Shown: positions 56,001-64,000 of the stretch, piece after piece
How positions within the stretch are numbered: the first letter of the stretch is position 1
Layout of the letters: each line of letters opens with the position of its first letter
Assembly (NCBI GenBank): GCA_037576215.1
Contig: JBANDB010000018.1
Span: forward strand, 1,302,001 to 1,366,000
Direction of reading: 5' to 3'
DNA length: 64,000 nt
Source: Armillaria gallica
Taxonomy: Eukaryota > Basidiomycota > Agaricomycetes > Agaricales > Physalacriaceae
Position numbers and translations under genes: made by a program
The notes under the pieces: generated by a model
Seen by the model: only the letters and a program-made list of their open reading frames with translations
The model's database searches: none
Told to the model about the DNA's origin: nothing

Positions 56001-56928
56001 ACCGGTGCCAGGTCTCAATCAGGAATGGCCAAGTCCACAGCCCTTGCTTGAGGTTATGATAGAGTCGCTTTGAATCGGGAGACGCGTCGGAACCACGTGC
56101 TGTTTAGGGCAGGTTTTGGAAGATTTCCCGTAGCTGTCCGCTATTGGTCCGCTTAGTATTACACCATTGCCTAGATACGGTTCCCACAACGTTGGTGACG
56201 ATGGCGGCCACCTCACCGGTAGCTGGGCCTGGCTGTACCGAGAAATACGCGCAGCCTCGAACATATCTGCATTGGCAATGAGCATGTTGGCTGTAAAAAA
56301 CTTCTGCCGAGATTGCGTATTGGATATGGTGAATGGAAGGAAGCTGGTGAAGCTCATGTTGAATCTGGGGTACACTGCGTGTCGCCGTTTGCTTAGGCTT
56401 GATTTTTCTCAAGCTAGCTTGACTGGACTTTCACTGGCTGTATGAGCAAAGGAAGAATGTGAAGTGGGGAGGACTCGGTGTAAGTTTTTCAGTCATGTAT
56501 GCTAACCTGGTGATATGTTCGTTATCACAGCCCGCGATGGCGCACTCGGACATGTCGGACGTGTGGGCCTAGTATCGGCCCGGTTTGATCATTTCCTCTT
56601 CGTACTTCGCCTCCTTTCAGGTACGTACAATGAATATTACCCTTGGGTATCGGAAATCGCTGATTCAGCGTGTGCTTAGATTTCCGACTGCTTCTCTGCA
56701 TTCCACATCATTCCACTCATCTGCACATTTTGTATTTACCGAACGCGTCGGTATACAGGTCTACTACCACCCCGATGGGTCATCAGCACCCAGAGGGAAC
56801 ATGTGCATCGATGTATTTTGAACGGCTCGATACTGGGAGGTCACAGTTGCCAAGCATTCACGCTGTAGTATAAAGGTTCTCTGTACACCTGCCAAGTCTC
56901 TTCATTGAATAGACGAGAACGTGGCACG
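53050..56928. other. Long stretch with no recognisable gene
   Basis: ORFs of 60-140 codons occur on both strands and overlap; none shows a family signature. The most protein-like pieces are a minus-strand frame ending VIDLPADEVFNVWFPPHQDG at about 53270-53460 and a plus-strand frame at 54381-54785. About 100 bp at 56090-56190 (CCACGTG...AGGGCAGGTTT) are related to 41745-41850 and 39240-39300 in block 2. Confidence 0.35.
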
Positions 56929-58202
56929 ATGTCTACCAGCAAACTATTCCAGCCTATCACCGTTGGACGTCTCTCCCTCTCTCACCGAGTCGTCCTGGCT
57001 CCTTTGACACGGCTTCGCATAAATCCAGCAACCTTTGCGCCGTTACTGCCCATAGTGAAAGATTACTATATCCAACGCGCCAAGATCCCTGGTACCCTTC
57101 TGATCTCAGAGGGCACAAACATCGCCCCCCGAGCCTCCGGGTATCCTTGCACACCAGAGATTTGGACTGATGAGCAGATCGCCGCCTGGAAAGAGGTAAC
57201 TGGATGCCTGCTAGCGCGTGTTATCTCACTCACAGTTATATTATGTAGGTCGTCGACGGTGTACACGCACAGGGAAGCTACATCTATATGCAGATAGGTG
57301 CTGTGGGCCGCCAGGCTCTTCCTGATGTCCTCAAATCTCGTGATCCCACGTTCCCCCATATTGGAGCCTCTGCTCTACCGCCTATGCCTGGCGCGCCTAT
57401 CCCTCGAGCGATAACAAAGGAAGAGATCAAGGAATACATAGACTTCTTTGGTACCTCCGCGGCAAATGCAGTGCACAAAGCCGGATTTGATGGTGTTGAG
57501 ATTCATGGTGCGAATGGGTTCCTTGTGGATGAGTTCATACAGAGCGTGAGTAATGTCCGAGATGACGAATATGGTGGAAGTTTGGAAAACCGAGTGAGGT
57601 TCCCGTTAGAGGTTATTGAGCGGGTAACGAGGGAGGTAGGAGCAGATAGGGTAGGATTCAGGTTCAGTCCGTGGAATCGAGGTCAAGGTGTGTTACTTAT
57701 TTATTACGGTGACATCTGGCGCTGATGACTTCTCTCGTAGGAATGCGTATGAAGGATCCCATACCGACCTTTTCGCATTTGGTCTCCCGGGTAAAGGAGT
57801 TGCATCCTGACCTTGCATACATCCACGTCGTCGAGACCCGTGTGGACGGAGCCGCTGATGTAGCCCCAGAGGATATCAAGGAGTTCGAAACTAATGATTT
57901 TATTAGAAAGATTTGGGCGCCTAAGCCGCTCATTTCTGCGGGTGGATATACGAGAGAGTCGGGGATTGAAACTGCCGATGGGAAAGGCGATCTTATTGCT
58001 TACGGTCGTTGGTATATTTCCAACGTAGGTATTTCTTTCCTTTACTAAGAACGACAGCCTTATTTTGTTTTTTCAGCCTGACCTCCCTGCGAGACTAGAG
58101 AAAAATATTCCGCTTACGAAGTATGATCGTTCTACATTCTATATGCCCGGAGATACCAGTGGCGTAGGCTTTACCGACTATTCCTTTGCTTCAAGTCAAT
58201 GA
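56929..58202 (+). CDS. Old yellow enzyme family NADH:flavin oxidoreductase
   Basis: Four exons (56929-57195, 57249-57687, 57741-58024, 58077-58202) splice in frame to 371 residues, the usual OYE size. It forms an FMN-bound TIM barrel: LFQPITVGR start, [10 protein letters not shown] with the Thr that tunes [32 protein letters not shown] with the substrate-binding His and Asn, [27 protein letters not shown] and [12 protein letters not shown] for phosphate binding. The residue two after the Asn is Phe where OYE1 has the proton-donor Tyr. The usual (L)QLWALGR motif reads MQIGAVGR. It probably uses NAD(P)H and an enone-type substrate, but the Phe may change the reaction. No partner genes identify the pathway. 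Confidence 0.9.
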
Positions 58203-58753
58203 TTTGATATACGTTGGCGGGTCGAGCTTAACATACAATCAACTACAAGAATCCTCCCCGGTTACTTTTACTTACTTTATTGTGTGCAGTGCGCATATCG
58301 ACGTATCGAGTTTACGCTGACATCCTTTCACAATGATAACTGACAGTCACGTTCAATGAAATGACATTCCATATCCTGCCGTTCGGCTCGAAGTCAAGTC
58401 GTGGATATACCATAGCTAGATACCTACGGCGTCACACATTCTGCCAGTAAGTGTCAGTCTTTCTGATATGTAACCTACCAAAGAACGCACACGAACTTTA
58501 CTTGATGAATAAAGGACAAATTCCATGAACTGTGCCGTAGGTCCACGTATACTTTCGTTAAAAAGAGTCAGTAGACAAACAATATTTAGTAGCTATCTAG
58601 ATAAAATAAATACATGGCAGCGATCCTTCAACAACTTGATAACAAGATGGGATTTTAAAATCCGGACCGTTATGCCGAACATTCCCCCTGCCCAAAGGAT
58701 ATCCCATCAAAGTACGGTCCTGTTTCAGAAATCAGTATACACCCCTCTCAAAA
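58203..58753. other. Intergenic DNA
   Basis: AT-rich spacer between the convergent OYE and lipase 2 genes. Nothing else seen. Confidence 0.4.
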
Positions 58754-60191
58754 TCAAACGAAATCACCTAAGTGATCGCCCACTCCATCCGCAATAGCTA
58801 ACAGTCCCACCCCATCTGCACAAGCATCCGACTTATTCTCCTGGCCCTCGCACAGCACGGCTCCCGTGTCCCCAAGATGCACCTCTCCCTGCGCATGTAC
58901 GAAATCCAAAGCTAACGGTGGCAAATGTGGAACGGGATCAGCCTTGTTGGTAATCCTCGCAAAGTCCCCACTTGAGAGAGAAGCGTCGACGAAATCAGCG
59001 AACTCTTGGTTGCCCACGCGTGGCGATCCGAGCGTGGTGGTTTGAATAGATATGTTGGTGAGCGCATCTTTGAACATGAGCGCGTCAAGCATCGCCAGTG
59101 CGCCACCGAGGGAATGGCCTGTGAGGACTAAGGTTTCTGCTCCGGTACTGGTGAGGGCGGTTTGGACAGTAGCGAGGACCGTTGAGGCAGTTCTCGAGAA
59201 TGTTTCCAGGAAGCCGGAATGGACTTCAATGTCTTCTGGAGGAAAAGTTCAGCACTAAACAGCAGAAAGCGAAAGGGTACATACTCCCAGCCGCCGAAGG
59301 GAAGAATTCTGGGTCGATTGGCGTGGGGACGAACTCGGCGTCATTAAGGACCGAAAGTCTGACGATATGGTTAATTTTCCCTCTGTAGAGAGGATACAGG
59401 ACGTACATATTTTGCGGGTCTGTACCCTGATGTGCTACGACGATCGAGTTGGTAGACTTGTCATGTGCGATGACGACTACATCAGCGTCAGAGATGATTG
59501 ATAGAGAGAATAGATGTAACATACACCTCGGAACTGTACCGCCATCACCGCCAGTTGCTAAGATCTCAACAGATTGAGCATCGAGAGCGTCGCAGGGTGC
59601 ACCGCAGCTGAAACTCGTTACGGAAGCACTGGAGCAATAAGCGACACGGCTGAAGAAAGCTGGGCGAGAAAAGGCAGAGGTCAAGGCGGTAGAATTGATG
59701 CTGACGGTGCTTGTCGTAGCATTGGAAGAAGCAGAGTCATCATCTCCGAGGATACCTCCTAGTAGGTCGCTCGCACCCTCCGAAATTCCATCCTCCGCCT
59801 TGCCAAGAAGTCCGTCAAGGAACCCGCCGGGATCTTCATCACTAGAGGTGTTGTTAGAGGATTGCGTTGAGGCGGAATCTTTGTCGTCGCCGCCAAGGGA
59901 TGTGTCCAGGGCATCATTCAACAACCCGCCATTGCTTTCAGTAGTATGATCTCCACTGCCCAGCAGGTCATCCACAATCCCGCCTAATCCAGAATCGCTG
60001 CTACCTCCATCATCACTGTCGCCGAGTCCGCTGTTCAGGGCCCCGCCAAAGGTGTCGTCATTGCTGGTATCATCGTCTTCACCACCGAAAACGTCGTCGA
60101 GAAGACCACCAAAATCAAATGGTATTGGTGCTGTCCTGACAGCCAGGAAGAACTGAAAAAGAAGGACAAAAAGGAGAGTAGACGTCAACAT
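58754..60191 (-). CDS. Secreted class 3 lipase, copy 2
   Basis: ATG at 60191 starts a signal peptide (MLTSTLLFVLLFQFFLAV). A Gly/Asp/Ser-rich linker of about 120 residues (FGG, DD and GGS repeats) follows and is absent from copy 1. Then come AAFSRPAFFSRVAYCS, the exon junction PR|VVIAHD, SIVVAHQGTDP, FVPTPIDPEFF, GHSLGGALAMLD with the catalytic Ser, LGSPRVGNQEF, NKADPVPHLPP with the catalytic Asp, and GDHLGDF with the likely His; the stop is at 58754. Introns of 47-54 bp lie near 59478-59528, 59358-59407 and 59232-59281. A secreted triacylglycerol or ester hydrolase is likely. Confidence 0.87.
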
Positions 60192-63100
60192 AGAGCGCAC
60201 AGGAGAACAAGAACGAAAGACCAGCCAAATCCACTAGGGATAAGGGAAAGGAAAGACTACCTTTGTACGAAGGGAATCTCCAGGCCCCTTTGTTGTGATT
60301 GCATGGTCCATACTTCTGCTCTTGAATGATTGACTTCGATAGTTGATGCACAGGATTGTTACATATTGATGGAACAGGAGCGTGGTTGATGCGAATGTCA
60401 GCCATCGAAAGTTCGACATCAGGAAACTGGTTTTTTTGGCTGGATTGGTTCAAATGGTCCCACGTTGATAACCATTTCAGGGTGCCTAAGCAAGTACATA
60501 GGCTTGGTCGTGGAGTCCCAATCATTTTGCGGCCTGGGTGACATAGTATCAATCGAGGGGGGAGTGTGGAATGTCTGTGAAGTGATGGTCGCTGAGAAGG
60601 GAGTGTTATCAGGAATGAAATCAACATGATGCAAGGAGCTCGACCGTATCCACGCTCGGACCTCCAGCGCCACTTCAAAACGGCGTCTCATCATAGAAGC
60701 GACTCCAGGGTTAAGGAAGGTGATATGCAATAATGCGGGACCACATCGACATCACGCCAGAGACGTAGAACCTGGTCAAGACTCCATTAATAACTGTTCG
60801 ATAATCAAAGGTTTGAAAGGACGAACAAAAGTCAAGCTCTAATGTCGACGTTGCCAATCAGCATTAATACGCAATCCATAAGCGAAAAACAAAGCCATCG
60901 TCTCCCGTGCCTCGCAACCATCCCGTACTCTGCTCGAACAAAGGGCCAGGTATCGACATCAAACGATATAGCGAAAAATATCAATGATCGCGCTTGACTT
61001 TTGATGAAACATCCACGAGTTCGCAGGGAAGCCGACCTGCATCATCGCCAAAATTCATGTGTGCATATCAGGGAAACCCCCCCGTGCGACACCTTGACGA
61101 GGACTCCTACTATTCATGGAACGGGAATCGATGACGACCATCGTCGCTTGAAATATGAATAGCAGACCAACAAAGGCGTGTGGGGGCAGATCATCCAGCA
61201 TTGTACTTGCCCATTATGAGGTGTTACGGGTGGACAACTCAGTCCGTGATATAGCAATCAATGAAAGTCACGCCAGCGTGGACGGCTCAACAGGACCCGG
61301 GGGATTTCGATAGTTGCGAATAAACTTTCTTCGTCCCAAGGGACTGGTGCTGTCGGGTGCGAGAATGCTAAGGCACGTCGTGGTCTTCTCAGATCTGCGA
61401 ATGATACTGATAGACAAGTTCGAATACCATTAGCAGGAAAAGGCGCCCCATATTGCAAACATGAAGGCACCATGGGCCAAGCGTAGACAGTGTTGTACGC
61501 GATTAGCAGATGGATGTGGTATTGCCATGGAGAGCATCATATAACATCACATGAATGCAGACACCCTGTTACAGCGACCCAAACTGTGTGATGTGTTAGA
61601 GGTCATACACAGATGGCGAATAACCGATTCACCTTTCGGCTACGAGAAACGAAGCGGTGACCGAAAGCGTTCAAAGAAGAAAAGAGGGCTCAGGGCCTAG
61701 TTAAGAGGGAAACCTATTGCGAAACGCAGATATTTACGTACAAATTGATAGACCGGCGTAGTTAATATCGGCTGTTCTCCGGCAAAAGCCTGATGCAAGA
61801 GCAATATCAATGAACCTGAAGGCCTCGATTCCAGCGACGTGTTGTATCAGCTGTCCACAAAAATCATACTGATTTTTGTCTCGTCGTGGAAGCTGGAGTG
61901 TCAGGGACGTCTGATGATTCCAGCAATCGTTTCGCAGCCTAAAGCAAGGAGTCTTCAGAAACACCCGCGCATAGTCAGCATGACACGTACATCTAATGGC
62001 CTACTCGACCATTCCGCGTAAAGTCCAATACCGTACACGTGAAGATGCCGCTGGTGGTCCCAAATCGAAACTGCCACACCGCCTCAAGCTTCACCTGCCC
62101 CCTCTAGGATAGGATGCTGGCGAGTCATCTCACCCCGAGCCTGCAGGCGGCTTACCCTGCAGTTTGGTGCAAGAAATAGAATTTGTAATGCGAATTTTCC
62201 GCAAGGAAGACAGGTCAGTAAGATGTTGTCGACCGCAGTCAACGCTGTTGGAAGATGTTATAATTGGGGCTATCACTGTAAAATCGGAACGTACCATTGC
62301 CTGTCAGGACTTCTTCAAAGCTCAATTTCCCGAAAAGACACAACTCCTTCCATGAATTCAGCCGTTAGCTGGATATCAACCAACGAGGACCATCGATATT
62401 TCCTTCAAATGCCAGCTGAAGACCGTCAGTGTCTCGATACGGTGCCTGTAATTTTTCGGCAAAGGCACCGGAATGTTCGGCCCATGGGCGCTTTTTCAAA
62501 CTCAGTCCCCATGACAAAACGGCCCGGATTGCCGCGGTGGATGTTGGACCCGTACGATCTGCCCCGCTCGGAAGTATCCCTATGTTTCCTTCTCTACTTT
62601 GCAGGCTCTGGGGAACACTTCATCCGTTGGTTCCGGTCCTTCAACGGCTCTAAATGCCGCAAAGTGCGTGCTTTGCGATAACCCGGACTTTGATGAAGTT
62701 TCTGGCACGGTGACGGTGGCACCCACATATATGTATATCTAATTTGAACTGTGTCGTTCTGTGCGTAATGCTGAACTGTGAGCGAGCTTACCGGTTTGCC
62801 TCACAGTCTCCACCATTTCTTTACGATCTGCTTCAGGTAGCCAGGATGCAAGAGAAATGATAACCGGTGCCGGTATGGTATTACAATGTACTTTCATCAC
62901 TCACACTCTTCGTCTAGAAAAAGAAGGTCCCCTCGTCAAGTTCAATAGCGCGACCACATGGGAATCATAGCTTCTCCGTCGATTTCTTCTTTCGTCGGAG
63001 ACTAGCTTACCTCTCGGAACGTCCTACAGTGGATAACAGCATGTTCGTATCTGATCCATTTCGTTGAAGAATGCTGCTCAGTGGCGACATGAATCCAATC

Positions 63101-63324
63101 ACACCCCCCCGTAGTTTGTATGGAGGTAAGTAACATTGGATGTTTAGGTACGTTTTCTGTCTTCTGAAGGCGGATGGCAATTTTGATAAAGTGTCTGCAT
63201 CACAGTATTTGTTTAAGCGGCCAGGGCTGCTCTCATTTGTTTCCCTTCTCCCTGATACGCAGTATCAAAGACGATGAAATTTGAATTTCCGCTTCTGGAT
63301 TAGTCCTTTCATTTCGGCTATACT
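60192..63324. other. Long stretch with no recognisable gene
   Basis: Both strands were read. Open stretches such as minus-strand 61734-61964 and plus-strand 62223-62681 show no known motif, no signal peptide and no consistent intron model. No repeat or mobile element was recognised. Confidence 0.35.
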
Positions 63325-63986
63325 CTACAGCCCGTTCTGCTTCTTGCTATCAACAACACCGGCATATTTTCTCCACTCGTACCATTCAACCCAGTTATGC
63401 GTTCCAGCGTCAGACACTCCTTTCCAATCATTACAAATATGTTCTTCGCCGACCCTCTTTTCTGTAAAGTTACGTTCCATGAAATCTCCTGGCTCTAGCG
63501 TCAAATCTGGGTGACATAGCGCTAGCTGGCGAAGCATATTGAGGCAGTGCTGCATATGTCCCCAATCCTGGCTATGTGCTGTAACCAACATCTTTCCTAG
63601 GCTCTCGACACAGTGCAGCTCGTGGAACGTCGTGATGAAATAGGCGAGATGGTCCGGACCAGCACGAAATGAGCCTAAGCCTCGTGGATAGCTGTATTTC
63701 CACTCCATTTGTGCTGTTGGACTGCTGTGACGGAAATGCACCGTATCTTCTCCTACCATCCTGACAAGGCTAGTATCATCGTTTCCTTCACGTCTGTAAG
63801 ACCCTTTTCGTTCCTATGGAATAATTGAACTGGAGGCTTACCACCCTTTATCACAGATACCATTCGAGCGTTGTGCTGTACGTTTTTGACGAAACAGATA
63901 AGAGTATAGGTGTACCATATCGAAAATACTGCCGCAACAGCGCGGAAAACGACAGCTATCTTATGCTTAGATAGTGCAGGCATCAT
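63325..63986 (-). CDS. UstYa-like (DUF3328) membrane-anchored oxidase
   Basis: Two exons (63986-63861 and 63813-63325) joined by a 47 bp GT-AG intron give 204 residues. One N-terminal membrane helix lies at about residues 10-33 (VAAVFSIWYTYTLICF). The family core has VGEDTVHF, GPDHLAYF and two HxxHC motifs, HELHC (106-110) and HMQHC (128-132), followed by ALCHPDLTLEP. In UstYa-type proteins these His residues are needed for oxidation reactions in the maturation of ribosomal peptides and other fungal products. No precursor peptide or other biosynthetic gene is recognisable in the 3 kb downstream; any cluster would extend beyond the window. Confidence 0.85.
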
Positions 63987-64000
63987 GGTGGTCCGTGTTG

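Noticed and set aside
62223..62681. 152-codon plus-strand ORF
   Set aside because: Three overlapping frames of similar length in the same place, no known motif, no coherent gene model.

Overview
The window looks like nuclear DNA of a mushroom-type basidiomycete (Agaricomycetes). Genes are split by many introns of about 45-70 bp. There are F-box proteins of the type expanded in these fungi, a family of multi-exon membrane proteins that I place in DUF6533, old yellow enzyme and class 3 lipase genes, a UstYa-like protein, and two kinds of non-LTR retrotransposon. No tRNA, rRNA or CRISPR array was recognised.

The main architectural feature is a decayed tandem segmental duplication. Block 1 (about 2.39-29.24 kb) and block 2 (about 29.83-48.09 kb) carry the same modules in the same order: class V aminotransferase fragment (minus), DUF6533 gene type A (plus), a short unidentified segment, DUF6533 type B, DUF6533 type C, a two-domain secreted jelly-roll-like gene (minus) and thioredoxin (minus). 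Each block has its own later insertions. In block 1 a LINE 3' end (1-2392) sits in the aminotransferase copy, a gene-free insert of about 7.8 kb starts with a near-perfect 1148 bp inverted repeat and includes a CTAG-rich repeat tract, and a second LINE (about 15.6-21.4 kb) lies between the two halves of the type B gene. In block 2 two F-box genes (one intact, one broken) follow type A. Most block 1 copies are broken. In block 2 the jelly-roll gene, thioredoxin and probably type A and type B look usable.

Both LINEs keep one long reading frame and are interrupted only by nonsense codons, nearly all TGA. This fits C-to-T (RIP-like or methylation) decay rather than indel decay. The second LINE has its RNase H domain ahead of the reverse transcriptase.

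From 48 kb to the end the DNA is single-copy: an F-box/LRR-like gene (49.4-50.7 kb), a 449 bp MITE-like element with 63 bp terminal inverted repeats, two paralogous secreted class 3 lipases (51.8-53.0 and 58.8-60.2 kb, the first lacking its ATG), an old yellow enzyme with Phe at the usual Tyr proton-donor position (56.9-58.2 kb), and a UstYa-like protein (63.3-64.0 kb). Long stretches (53.1-56.9 and 60.2-63.3 kb) hold no gene I recognise.

All exon boundaries were inferred by eye from splice signals and comparison of paralogs within the window.
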